64,000 bases of DNA from Cynocephalus volans (lineage: Eukaryota; Chordata; Mammalia; Dermoptera; Cynocephalidae): NCBI RefSeq assembly GCF_027409185.1, contig NC_084462.1:184192071-184256070 (forward strand), written 5' to 3'. Below the pieces are notes generated by a model. It was not told the origin of the DNA. It made no database searches and worked only from the letters and a program-made list of their open reading frames with translations. The translations under genes and the position numbers were made by a program. Each line of letters starts with the position of its first letter. The stretch's first letter is position 1. Positions 1 through 11,640 of this stretch are shown piece after piece.

Positions 1-1479
1 GATTTGTTTATTCATTCGAACCATCTTTTGGTTTTCAAATCCATTCAGTTCTGCTTTTATCTTTACCATCTGACCCTTTAGAAAGAGTCTGCCCGTCACC
101 ACCCCCCACCGCAGTCACGGAGCCCATTTCAACTCAGCAACTCCGTCTTTCACTTCCACCTAACGAGGACAGGCCAGAGCTGCCCCAGGAGGTCAGTGTT
201 TTCCTCTTCAATGCACTTCTCAAGGCGTGGTGAGGTGAGTTTCCACAGGGTCTTCTTGGGGGCAGAGTCAGTAATTTTAGATTCCTTCTCTACCTCACAC
301 CAGGGCACTCCAGCACCTCAGCCTTGGCTAGTGGAGGAATTCATGGAGCTCGGGTCTCAATCAACAAACCAAGAAGAAAGAAACATTTCCAGCTTCTTGA
401 GTTAAAAATATTGAACCCAGAATCTCTTGAAAATGCACAGAGCTCGACAGACTCAGTCCAATCCACAAGTATGTTGTTCCCTCCCCAGTTTGGTGTTTTC
501 AGAAGCTGTCCCCACACGCCTCCAGCCTTCTAACAATATAAATGACAAATCTTGCAAACCTTTTGATGTGTAAGCCTTCTTTTCCCAAATTAGGCCTGTA
601 TTTATCCCCCTGGGACATGCCAGGATCTGATTCTAATTGTAGGTTTGGAAGTGGTGAGGGGTAGTAGTGGTGAAGGGAGGGGAAGATCGCACCTGCTTGC
701 ACAGTGACCACATCAGGTGAGGTCATAGCCAGGTCTTCAGACAAGGCAGGATCAGACCCATCAAGTGGAGGGGGTGGTGGTTCTGCCTGGCATGATGGTC
801 TTGGTATTCAGGTATATCCCTCCATCCCAATTCTGGGGTCCAACCCTTCCCCAATCACTGCCTTAATGGTCACATAAAAGACCTGGGGAGAGGATACAAA
901 TTCAGCAAACCCTCCTGATAATGCTCTGTGTCTGATATGGGCACATCAACTCAATAGCCTTAAGCAATAAAAGATTCTTTTAGTGATTACAGAAGCATTC
1001 TTGTTCTCTGACCATGCCTTTAGCTCAGAATTTTAAAACCCTGGTTATGTCATCATATTTCCTTAGTCACTCCAGTGCCGTTCAGAGCAGCCAAAATATC
1101 CCACAGTACTATTGCGCATGCCCACTCTACTGTGCAGGTGTCACCAAATCCATGCCTTCCACAGGCACTTTATTCCAAGTGAGCACAGGCAATCGTGCAG
1201 GTAGCTGTTTCACCACCATGCACCACAGACTCCAAATGTCCCATCATCCTCACACATGGTTTCCAAACCCAACCAGCTTATAGACCATCCCAGAGTCTCG
1301 CCCTCAAAGGTCTGTTTTCATCAATCACTTCTGGCACCAAACACTGTAGAAGTCAGGATTCAGTTGTGGATGACAAAAACCATCCTAGCTTCTTTAGGGA
1401 GAAAGGCGCTGAACTGAGGCAGACAGGGAAGGAGTGAAGAGCAGGTCTCAGCCGAGCCTCAGAAATGTCTGTCCCAAAG
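1..1479. other. Intergenic, no gene seen
   Basis: No coding exon recognised. About 580-740 shares words with 4,830-4,960 (CCCTGGGACATGCCAGGATC against CCCTGGGGCACACTAGGACC), so both may be MaLR internal sequence. The rest is unassigned. Confidence 0.6.
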
Positions 1480-1990
1480 GTGCTGCAGAGTGTCCTGCTG
1501 TGGCAGATCACAAATGACCACAAATCCTTTCCAGCTTCTCCAGTCCAGAGGTGGGTTTCACTGGCCCCTGAATAGGAACTGCCTTGTGACTAGTGCTGGC
1601 CAGAAGAATGCATTTGAAGTGAAGCTGTGCAGCATCTGCTCTGGAGCTCCTGGAGAACTGGCACCATGTGAACGAGCCTTGACTAGTCTAAGAGACTGGA
1701 GAAGAATTGAAACACCCCAGCCCCAAACCAGTCAACTGCTAGGCCTGTGTGTAAGGCCAGCAAGAACCAGCCAGACCCTAGTGGAGCCACCAACCAACTT
1801 CAGAACCAGCCCCTGGCCCCAGATGCCTGAGCAGAACCAGCCAAGACCAGCAGAAGAACCACTCAGCTGAGCCCAGCCCAGACTGTCAGGCCCCAGAATT
1901 GTGAGCTCAGTGCACAGTCATTGAGTTCTGGGGTGATTTGCAACACAACAAAAAGATAACTGATGCACCTCTCAGGGAAGCTACCATTCC
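1480..1990 (+). mobile_element. LTR-like remnant (MLT1/MLT2 type)
   Basis: Contains ACCAGCCAGACCC and CAGCTGAGCCCAGCCCAGAC and ends GATTTGCAACACAACAAAAAGATAACTGATGCA, resembling the 3' half of old ERVL/MaLR LTRs. Diverged; the family was not fixed. Confidence 0.6.
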
Positions 1991-2425
1991 TGCCACAGTT
2001 GAGAAGGTGGGGAAAGTAGAAGATGCTGCCCCTGTGTTCGGCTCCAGGATCACACCATCTTAGCCAAGACCCATGTCCTCTGACATGAAGCCTTGGGGCG
2101 AGACTCTGAGTCTTCCACTTTTGCTACTGCAGAAAAGCTGCACAGCTCACTATCTGGGCTTGCCAGTGGGAAATGACAGGAGCAGAACCCACCTCCCTTT
2201 TCCCTTCCACTGTCACTGGAGGGTGTCTGCTAGAAGGGCAAGTCCCAGGAAGCCACTGGGGGCTGCTTCTCCAATCCAGCTTTGATGGGTATTAACCCAG
2301 ATTCTCATCTCCACCAGTTACACACTGGTAGGTCTTGCTGGGTCCAAACTTGGCAAGAGGAAGAAAGGGCATTATTTGTGGTCCTCCCCAAACCCCCCAA
2401 AACCCAGAAGCCACAAAGAAAGACC

Positions 2426-2700
2426 AACAGACTTGACTACATGAAAATTTCAAACTTCTGATCCGGAGGCGATTCACAGCAGGGGAAACACTTCGTGCAA
2501 CATATGTTCTGAAATGATGGACAGATCCAGCCATCAACACTTAAAACTTCCATTCCACAAAAGACGCTGCCACTAACTCTGAATTTGGGAAGAAAAAAAA
2601 AAAATTTGCAACATACATAATGGAAGAATTGAGAGACTTATCTGCATAAAAATTAAAAATATCTCATAGCAAACGATACCATAGACAGACATAGCTGGTG
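2426..2700 (+). mobile_element. Short L1 ORF2 fragment
   Basis: ACTTGACTACATGAAAATTTC and ACGATACCATAGACAGA match the L1 ORF2 region, badly decayed and broken by an A-run at 2,590-2,605. No intact frame. Confidence 0.55.
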
Positions 2701-3849
2701 CAGCCTGTCCTGCCAGTTGGATACAAATAAGCTCACATGCTTTTGTTCTTTGCAGGCACCAACCCACTCCTGGTGCTGGAACTCTGTTCCCTCTCTGGAG
2801 TCCAGCCTCCATGCAGAGCAGCTCGGCTGCCCCCACCGACATTTTCAGACGTGTTCATTCTTGACACGGTTCACCCACGTTGAGAAAGCCATCCCTCAGC
2901 AACACCTGCGCACACGGAGTTCCTGCAGGAACAGTTTCAAATGCGTGTCACAGGGACACCAGAGAACATTCTGTGAGCTGGGGCTTCCCCACGGCAGAGT
3001 GTTCGCCACAGTCAGGAGACTAAACTGGACCTGCAGGACTGACTCCTGCTCCAGACACCTGAGCCAGGGGCTGGGGTCTGTTTGTGCCCCCAGCACACAG
3101 AAGTGCTGAATGTTTATTCTCAGATATGTTTGCTTTATTTAAAGGCAGTAATTGTCTCAAAAATATTTCTCTTCATCAGATATTTGATCCCCTTGCAAAA
3201 CTTTTGGTTTCTGAGTTGGAAGCTGGAGCTTCGCTCCATTGATAATATGATTTTCCTGGTGCAGTGCTTGCCGAGGTTCTGAAGAACATTGAATCAAACA
3301 CATGCCTCTGCGAAAGCCAGTGTCTTTGTCAAAAGGCACAATGCACTTTCACATGTGGCCAAGCTGTGCGGAGTGTTCTCACAGCTCACCCAGCACCATG
3401 GCCCACGGAGGTTTTCTGACAAAAGCCACAGGCCGGATAGTCCTACACGCTGCGCCAGGGCACCATCCCCACCAGGCCACCACCCCTAGATTCTGAATTC
3501 TTTAATGAGGATAAAATGCATAGCTGAGTTGGAAAGCCGGAGGAGGGATGGACAAGCAGATATTGAACACGCAGGACCAGGCCTGTTGGGCCCAGATGTG
3601 CCCAGGAGGTGCTGGGGTGCTGATGCCCCAGGGGACACACCAGGCCACAGGCCCCGCCACACAGGGGCTGATCAAGACCCTTCACAATGCCAGGCTCCCT
3701 TCTCAAGTTAGTGCAATGTCCCCAAGAACATAGTCTGATCTGGGAACACTCCTGTGTGTTTCATCCGCATATTTGCTCACAGGACATTTGGAGACCAAAT
3801 CCCCACCGAGGGGAGAGGTCCTGGCCAAGGCTTCATGCAGAGTGGCCGG

Positions 3850-4045
3850 AAGGGGGTCGTGATGCCCTGTGAGCTCTGTGCCCTTTGGCATCCGTGTAAC
3901 CTCTGTGTGCCTTGGTTTCTTACCTGCAAAACAGGAATAGTAACAGCACCACCAACACGACACTCATGGGTGCTGGGGCATGATTAAATGTGTTATTTTG
4001 TGAAGTCTCTAGAACAAGACTTGGTATATTGTGAATGCCGGCGTT
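3850..4045 (+). repeat. MIR element
   Basis: TGAGCTCTGTGCCCTTTGGC, CTTGGTTTCTTACCTGCAAA and a trailing TGATTAAATGTG...AGAACAAGACTTGG follow the MIR core and 3' layout. Confidence 0.8.
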
Positions 4046-4414
4046 TGTTGAACCAATCAGTGAACGAGATGTTGTTAGCTGCTCCCCAAGGGCTGAGCTC
4101 TGAGTCAGCCCCATTCAAGGGGAGAGGAATTCAGATCCACCCCTAAAGAGGGGACATCCACAAGGCACAGAGGTGCAGGCATGGACCACCCAGGATAAAA
4201 CCCTTTCCACGTCTCATTCCCTGAGCTCCACCAGCGATGTGCCTTGACCTCAGTCGGTGCAGGCCCCTGCATTTGGGCTCCTGCTGTCCAATCGGACAAA
4301 CCAGTGAACCCTCCTAGCTGTGGGGTGACCAGCAGAAGTCCAGCATCTCTGAAGAAGAAACACATGGAAGAGCTTGGCCTGATCCACCTTCATGGACGAC
4401 CACCTTTGGGAGCT

Positions 4415-4765
4415 ACCATGGGCTGAATGCTTGTGTCCCCCAAATTCTTAAGTTGAAATCCTAACCCTCAAGGTGGTGGTATTAGGAGGTAGGGTCTTTG
4501 GGAGGTGATTAGGTCATGGGGGTGCAGCCTTCATGATGGGATTGGTACCCTGATAAAGGGGACCCCAGAGAGTACCCATGCCCCTTCCAGGGACAAAGCG
4601 AGGACGTGTCATCCATGAACCAGGAAGCAGGTCCTCACCAGACACTGAATCTGCCACATCTTGATCTTGGACTTCCAGACTCCAGAACTGCGAGCAATAA
4701 ATTACTGTTGTTTATAAGCTCCCCAGTCTATGTATTTTGTTATAGCAGCTTGAACAGACTAAGAT
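4415..4765 (+). mobile_element. MaLR-type solo LTR (MLT1-like)
   Basis: Starts GGGCTGAATGCTTGTGTCCC and includes GGTGGTGGTATTAGGAGG, GGGAGGTGATTAGGTCATGG and GAACCAGGAAGCAGGTCC. It carries its own AATAAATTACTGTTGTTTAT polyadenylation region and ends TTGAACAGACTAAGATA. These are hallmarks of the mammalian MLT1 LTRs. No coding interior is attached. Confidence 0.9.
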
Positions 4766-5212
4766 AGAAATCATCCCCACACATTCCAGGGGTTTCTGCC
4801 AATATCTATTTTGGTGTGTCATCCATCTCCTGATAGGTTAGACCCTGCATGTGTCCCCTGGGGCACACTAGGACCTGACTCTAGTTCCAGGTCTCATGGC
4901 AACAAGGAGTGCTGGGGGCTGTGAGGAGATAGCACCCCCTTGTAAGCAACTGCCTCGGGGCAGGGCATCACAGGTTGTGAAGTTAGGGGGTACATTCTGC
5001 AAGACCACTGTATTAGTCCATTTCTGTTGCTTATAACAAAATACCTGGAACTGGGTAATTCGTAAAGAAATAATATTTATTTCTTTACAGTTTCAGAGGC
5101 TGGGAAGTCCAAAACCCAGGGAACGCATCTGGTGCAGTGGCTGCAGCAATGCAGGGTGTCACGTGGTGAGAATGGCAGAGCAGAGAGAGAGACTCTCATG
5201 CAATCTCCTTTT

Positions 5213-5305
5213 TTTTTTTTTTTTAAAGATGACCAGTAAGGGGATCTTAACCCTTGACTTGGTGTTGTCAGCATCACACTCTCCCGAGTGAGCCACGGGC
5301 CGGCC
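5213..5305 (-). mobile_element. tRNA-Ile-like SINE monomer (CYN-like)
   Basis: Antisense SINE with a T-run at its left end and the tRNA-like body (minus strand GGCCGGCCCGTGGCTCACTC...GGTTAAGATCCCCTTACTGG). It is flanked by an exact 18 bp target duplication, CTCATGCAATCTCCTTTT, at 5,195-5,212 and 5,306-5,323. Confidence 0.95.
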
Positions 5306-5346
5306 CTCATGCAATCTCCTTTTAAAGTGCTCAGAACCATGCTCAC

Positions 5347-5449
5347 AGGCCGGCCCGTGGCTCACTTGGGAGAGCGTGGTGCTGACAACACCAAGTCAAG
5401 GGTTAAGATTCCCTTACTGGTCATTTAAAAAAAAAAAAAAAAAAAAAAC
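5347..5449 (+). mobile_element. tRNA-Ile-like SINE monomer (CYN-like)
   Basis: Sense copy GGCCGGCCCGTGGCTCACTT...GGGTTAAGATTCCCTTACTG with a 20+ nt A-tail. A probable imperfect duplication AACCATGCTCA/AACCATGCCCA flanks it. It lies only 24 bp beyond the second duplication copy of the preceding, oppositely oriented SINE. Confidence 0.93.
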
Positions 5450-5659
5450 CAGGAAAAACCATGCCCATGACCACCATTAAACCATCAATTTATTAATCCA
5501 TTCATTAGGGCACAGTCCTCACAATCTAATCACCTCTTCAAGGCCCCACCTTTCAATTACCAGAGTAGGGTTTTCCAGCCTCAGCAGTCACAGTGGGGAC
5601 TAAGCATCAGTGAGTTTGGGGGACACACAATCTACAGCAACTGCCCTTATTTCTGACAT

Positions 5660-6200
5660 CAACTGCAAGCTTGGGGGGTTCCCAAGACCACCCACTGGTT
5701 CGATGATTGGTCAGAAGGACCCACACAACTCACTGAAAGCTGTGATACTCGTGTTTATGGTTTATTACAACAAAAGGATGTGGATTAAAATCAGCCAAGG
5801 GAAGAGGAACCTAGAACAGGGTCCAGGGGACACCAGGCACAAGGTTCTAGGGGTCCCCTCTCCATGAAGTTGTGGACAACGTGACTCCCCAGCATCAATG
5901 TGTGACAATCCACAGACAGTGTGGCCAACCAGGGAGGCTCACCTTAACCTTGGTGTCCAGAGTGTCAGCTGGGGCTCTGTGGTCAACTACACACAGGTAG
6001 TACCCACGGGTAGGTACCCACAAGGCCTCAGCCTCCAGCCCCTCTGGCCTCCAAGCTGATACTACACGACCCAAGGCCCCCACCACGAATCACATTGTTA
6101 ATGTAGACTATCTGGTGGGGCCCAAGACTGCCAGAGAAACAGCGACCTTCTTATCAGACAGAAAATTCCAAGAACCTAGAGGTCGCCTCCCAGGAGTGGA
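5660..6200. mobile_element. Probable LTR-family interspersed repeat, family unassigned
   Basis: The stretch with GATTGGTCAGAAGGACCCAC, GTTTATGGTTTATTACAACA and AAAATCAGCCAAGGGAAGAG has the look of a known mammalian LTR element, but I cannot name it. No coding capacity is seen. Confidence 0.45.
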
Positions 6201-6884
6201 GGGCAAAGGCCAGAGCTCCCTTCAGGCAAGGTTAAATTCTTTACACACACCTGTCAAGCAAAGGAAGCCCAGTTTACATGGAGGAAGGAGGGGTGCCTCA
6301 CTGGCCAGGGAGTCTGGAGAGTGTCTGGGGTTCAAGGTTGTCAGGCTCGTTCCAACCCACCTCATACTGTCATTCCTGGTCTCGGGGCCTCACCCCCCAT
6401 CTGATGCCTACTTTCAGTACGTGGCCGGGGGAGGCTGTGGATGCAACTTAGACTGTATTTCTGCAACCTGCAAGGTCAACTTGGGGTCTGATTTTCAACT
6501 GAGTCGGTACTGAGACTACAATAGGGAAGTGTTTAGGGCCATCGTGCATGCTCGTTTTGGCCACACTGTAAGTAGAGACATAAAGTCACAGGTTTGTCAC
6601 CGACTTTTGCAAGCATCATCAGCCCCCCTACCTGAGGTCCTCATAGTCATGACTCCCACCTGTGCTAAAAAGGTGGCAGGAACGGCCACAAACCTACACC
6701 CCTCCCTGGATCCACACTCTTTATAAGGCGGCTTTGCAATGCCTCCCGCCAGCAGGGGCAGTCTGTTTCCCACGACTTGAATCTGGTGGGCAGACCTCAG
6801 GACCTACTGAGCTCAACAGGAGGTGGTGGATATGTCACGTGCCAGCTCCAAGACTCGCTTCCAGACACCTGGGGCAGGTGCAAT

Positions 6885-8387
6885 GTGTGTACACTAAAAT
6901 TACAAAACGTTGCTGAAAGGAGTGAAAAACAGTCTAAACACAGAGACATTCCATGTTCATGAATTGGACAACCCGATACTGTAAAAATGGTGACAATCCC
7001 CATATTCACCCACAGATTGGTTGCAATCCCTACCAAATATCTCGGCTGGCTTTCTCTTAATTGTTTGTTTGTTTTTCACAGAAACTGATAAGCCATTCTA
7101 AAATTCATATGGAAATGCCCTATGAAAGTGCCCCAGATGGCCAAAACAGTCTCTTTTTTTTTTCATTATTTCTATGTTTATCATTACACAATGTAATCGT
7201 TTTTTGTGGCCCTTAACCAATATCTTGCTAACCTCCCCCACCTTCCTTCTTGGCCCAATAATCTTTAAAAAGAACAAAGCAGAAAGACTCCCACTTCCTG
7301 ATTTCAAATCTTACCACAAGACTACAGGCTGAAGACAGGCAGTACCAGTGAAAGGGTAAACATTCATATCAATGGAATCAATCGAGAGACCAGAAACAAA
7401 CCATTCTATGTATGGCCATATGATTTTCAACAAGGATGCCAACTTGCAGAAAAGGAGAAAGTGTTCATGCAATATATTCCATAAGGGACTTTACGGAATA
7501 TATAATAGTATATTCTATAAAGTATCCATAGTGCGTGCGTGTGTGCGTCTCACAACTCAACAGTAAGAAGTCAAGTAAACCAACTTAAAGTGGCCAAAAG
7601 ATTTGAATAGACATTTCTCCCAAGGACATACACAGATGCTTTTTAAAACCCTTGGCAATGTCAGGTGATACAGAAATGCAAATCATAACCACCATGAGAT
7701 GGCACTTCACACACACCACTTTTTGTTTTAATCAAAAACACGAGTAACAGCAAGTGCTGGAGAGGGTGTGCAGAGCCCGGAGCCCTCGCACGCCGCTGCT
7801 GGAGTGGGAGCTCGTGCAGCTGCTGCTTTGGAAAACAGTCTGGCAGGTTCTTAAATGTTAAACACGATTTACCATAGGGCCCAGCAATTCCACTCCTAGG
7901 CACCTGCCCAAGAGAAATGCAGACGTGTGTCCCCACAGAAAGGCGTGCGTGAATATTCAGGACAGCTTCATTCAGAACAGCCAGAAAGTGAGAACAGCCC
8001 AGGCGTCTCTCAGCTGGAGAGCGGACGAACGGAGAGGTCAGTCCTCGCAACGGGGTGCGACTGGCGGTGACAAAGCACGAAGTTCTGATGTGTGATCCCA
8101 CACACCATTATGTGAGTGAAGGAGGTCAGACACAAAAGACCACAGGCCATGTGATTCCATTGACATGAAGTGTCCAGAACAGGCAAATCTAGAGACGGGA
8201 AGTAGATTTAGTGGTTGCTGGGGACTGGGGGTGGGAACGGGAGAGGCTGCAAGTGGACACGGGTTTCCTTTTGGGGTGATGGAGGTGGTACGAGACTAGA
8301 CAGCTGCTGCTGCATAACTCCGCATCAATGAACAATAAGTGAATTGTCCACCTCAAATGAGTGATTTTATAGCATGTAAAATATACC
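6885..8387 (+). mobile_element. L1 3' fragment (sense)
   Basis: Contains typical end-of-ORF2 and 3' UTR L1 sequence: ACATTCCATGTTCATGAATT, CAGATGGCCAAAACAG, GAAATGCAAATCATAACCAC, CACTCCTAGGCACC and a TATAGCATGTAAAATATACC end. It runs into the GGAA array. Frame is broken throughout. Confidence 0.85.
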
Positions 8388-9073
8388 GAAAGGAAGGAAG
8401 GAAGGAGGGAAGGAAGGAGGGAAGGAAGGAAGGAAGGAAGGAAGGAAGGAAGGAAGGAAGGAAGGAAGGAAGGGAGGAAGGAGGGAAGGAAGGAGGGAAG
8501 GAAGGAAGGATGGAAGGAAGGAAGGAAGGAAAGAAGGAAGGAAGGAAGGAGGGACGGAGGGAGGGAGGGAGGGAGGGAGGGAGGGAGGAAGGAAGGGAGG
8601 AAGGAAGGAAGGAAGGAAGGATGGAAGGAAGGATGGAAGGAAGGAAGGAAGGAAAGAAGGAAGGAAGGAAGGAGGGACGGAGGGAGGGAGGGAGGGAGGG
8701 AGGAAGGAAGGGAGGAAGGAAGGAGGGAAGGAAGGAGGGATGGGAGGAAGGAAGGAAGGAAGGAAGGAAGGAAGGAAGGAAAGAAGGAAGGAAGGAAGGA
8801 GGGACGGAGGGAGGGAGGGAGGGAGGGAGGGAGGAAGGAAGGGAGGAAGGAAGGAGGGAAGGAAGGAAGGAAGGAAGGAAGGAGGGAAGGGAGGAAGGAA
8901 GGAAGGAAGGAAGGAAGGAAGGAGGGAAGGAAGGAGGGAAGGAAGGAGGGAAGGAGGGAGGGAAGGAGGGAGGGAAGGAGGGAAGGAAGGAAGGAGGGAA
9001 GGAGGGAGGGAAGGAGGGAAGGAAGGAAGGAAGGAAGGAGGGAGGGAGGCAGGGAGGCAGGGAGGGACGGAGG
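8388..9073. repeat. GGAA/GGGA polypurine microsatellite with ~125 bp higher-order unit
   Basis: A 690 bp almost pure polypurine tract made of GGAA with GGGA interruptions. It replaces the A-tail at the end of an L1 fragment (ATATACCGAAAGGAAGG). The landmark GGGACGG recurs with its A at 8,554, 8,677 and 8,804, each preceded by GAAAGAAGG, showing a longer repeated unit of 123-127 bp. Long open frames on both strands (Lys-Glu-Gly and Pro-Ser-Phe-Leu repeats) are artefacts of this composition. Confidence 0.98.
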
Positions 9074-10639
9074 GGAAGGGTCCTCGAGCACTCCTGCTCT
9101 CTCTGGCCCTGCTCAGCTGCCATGAGAAGGAGCCCAGGCTAGACTGCAGGCAGGCTCTGCTGGCCCGGCCGACAGTCAGCCACCACCTGCATGTGGAGGT
9201 GAGACCATCCTACACCAGCCACCCCTCTGTTGACCTGCCAGGTGACCACAGGCCCAGGAGCAAGCTCGGCAAAGTCCAGTCACGCCCGGTCCGGAGCAGC
9301 AGAGCCACCAGCTGAGCCACAGCCTCGTGGGCAACCACAGATGCCCCCTTAACGTCGTCAGCTACTGGAGCAGGTGGCCTGCCACGCAGCACAGGCCACC
9401 CTGACAGTCTCTGGCAGCACTTGATTCCAGACAGCCGCGGGTGAGCACTTTGGTAAATGCGTGTCCTGCGTGACACGGCTCTCCCGTTCCACTCACCGTC
9501 ACTGCGCTCGAGCCCAATCGGATGAGAACCAAACACAGGCAGGAAAATGCACTTACCCCCAAGGAGGCCCAGCCGGCGGGTCCATCCTCCCCACAGCAAC
9601 ATTCAGTGCCGAAGGCAGCGGGGCTTCGAGAACTGCACGCGGCTCCTGCAGACACGGGAGGATGCGGGTGGCAGAGCCTCGCTGGCTCTTGTTTTTGATA
9701 AACCACTTGGTGCTGAAACTTAACAACAGCAGCAACCACCAAATCAAAATAAACCAGGGGGGGATGAGGAACTCTCAGGGCGCGAGCAAGCAGGGCGCAC
9801 AAGAAAAGTTCACTCAAAATACTTTGATATGCTTGAGCACTATGACACATCAGGCCCTGTTTTACACCTGGGGACAGAGCATTGCAAAATCAGCCCAGGG
9901 CCCTGCCCCTGCGGACTTGGTTCCAGGGGAGAAGACGGACCATCGACAGCTCAAATAATATGCCCCGTGCCCTGGAGCGTTAGCAGCAGGGTGGGGGGGA
10001 CACAGCCAGGGCTCGAGGGCCCGACAGGAGCCGGGGCACAGCAAGAGGCGAGGAGGGGCTCAGGGACGACCCTTCGGAACCTGGGCCCTTTGTCTGAATC
10101 GGGTGGGAAGACATTGGAGGGTTTTCATATTCCTGAAGGAAAACGAGCAGGAGTGGGGCGGGGGCCGGGGGAGCTGGGACCGACTAAGCTGAAGCAGGTG
10201 TCACAGCAGGTCCCGCCTCGCCGGGTCTCTGCGCCCTCTGGGTTGCTCACATCAGGACGGGCTCGATCACGAAGTGCCGCTGGGCAGGGTCCCCACTCTC
10301 TTTCCCGTGCTTTGTGCCCCTGGGGTTGGATCGGCCCTGGGACCTGAGAAGTTCTAATCTAAGACAATAGGTGCTGAGCGCCAGTCACACTGGCTTTGAC
10401 CCCAAAAAGGCAACTTCGTGCGGTTCAATCTAATAGGAAAAAAGGCCACCCTGCTGCAAAGGTCATGGTGACTGAGCAGAGCGTGGATGGACTAGACCCC
10501 CGCAGGGCAGGGTCCTGGTCACCACCAGGGCAGCTGGTGGAGGACCACGTGGTGTGCAGCGTCTCCCGGTCTCTCACTGCAGTCACTCGCCACAGTCTGA
10601 AGTCGACCAGTGAAATAAACCCCACCGCTCATCTTCAGG
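9074..10639. other. Intergenic, no gene seen
   Basis: GC-richer stretch between the GGAA array and L1 debris. Several open frames exist but none resembles a known protein or shows exon-like splice flanks that I can support. Confidence 0.6.
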
Positions 10640-11640
10640 CAACGGCACAGAAATGCACCTTTTAAACACAATGCTCAACGCCACGTGGACAGGAACTCAC
10701 ACACGGTGCTTTTGCAGAAGGGCTACCGCACCAGCCACTCCGCCCAGTGTGTCCACAGCCCGCCGAGGGTGCTTCGGGGAGACAGGAACGCCCCTGCTGG
10801 GTGCAGATCAGCAGCCTTTTTTGGAAGCAATTTGGCAGCATTTATTCAACCCGGCAATTTAATGTCTAGGAATTTAAACAACAGATTTGCTTGGATGACT
10901 CAATCAACACCTCCCTCATTAACAGAGCTCATGTCAGTTTTCTAAGAGGTCGAAACTAGACCAAACAGGGGGAGTCAGCACAGTTGTGGGACAGAAGATC
11001 CTCAGACAAAAATCGGCTGCGTTTTCATATACTTGTGAGAAACCACTGGAAATTGAAAACTTTTTAAACACCACCTACAAAGACATCACGTAATATGAAA
11101 AATTCAGGATAAATCTGACCAAAGATGTACCAGATCTATACATTGAAAACTACAAAGCATGAACTGAGCACTTCATGATGGCTAAGAAGGTAAATTTTAT
11201 AATAAGTGATCTTAGCACAATAAAAAAAAAAAATCACACAGAATAAAAGGACAGGAAACTCAACAAAACAAAAATCCCCAAATATTAACCAGTCATTTCT
11301 GAGTATTGGGATGATGGATTTTTCCCCACTTAGTTTCTATATTTTTCTGTCTTTTCCAATTTCTCTTTAATGAACACGTGTTACATTATAATTGAAAAAG
11401 AGTAAAATTAATTATTAAATTCAAAAACAACAACACATTGCTAAGAGAAATCCACAAAGACCTAAATGAATGGAAAGGTATACCATGTTCATGGGTCAGA
11501 AGATTCAATGTGGTTAAGATGCCAATTGTCTTCAAATTTGTCTGAATATTCAACACAGTCCCAATTAAAATCCCAGCAGGAATGGTACAGCCACTCAGGA
11601 AATCAGCCAGACAGTTTCTTAACCTCCAGATTCTGGGGGC
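10640..11640 (+). mobile_element. L1 fragments (sense), rearranged
   Basis: L1-like words include TTTGGAAGCAATTTGGCAGC, CATTGAAAACTACAAAGCAT, TACCATGTTCATGGGTCAGA and AATTAAAATCCCAGCAGG. An unrelated A/T-rich piece near 11,300-11,420 interrupts the copy. Confidence 0.7.

Larger units (their letters stand above)
5008..5605 (-). mobile_element. MaLR-type LTR, antisense, interrupted by two SINEs
   Basis: Begins TGTATTAGTCCATTTCTGTT, the reverse complement of a MaLR LTR 3' end, and runs through GGGTAATTCGTAAAG to AATCACCTCTTCAAGGCC and AGTCACAGTGGGGAC. It is split at 5,213-5,305 and about 5,347-5,449 by SINEs. Sequence just to its left (about 4,780-5,000) resembles MaLR internal sequence in the same orientation. 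Confidence 0.8.

Noticed and set aside
6885-8387. Functional L1 ORF2 remnants
   Set aside because: Many stops and frameshifts; only 3' fragments are present here and elsewhere in the window.
8189-9315. Long open frames on both strands encoding Lys-Glu-Gly or Pro-Ser-Phe-Leu repeats
   Set aside because: They are the translation of the GGAA polypurine array. Several frames on both strands are open simply because the array contains no stop codons.
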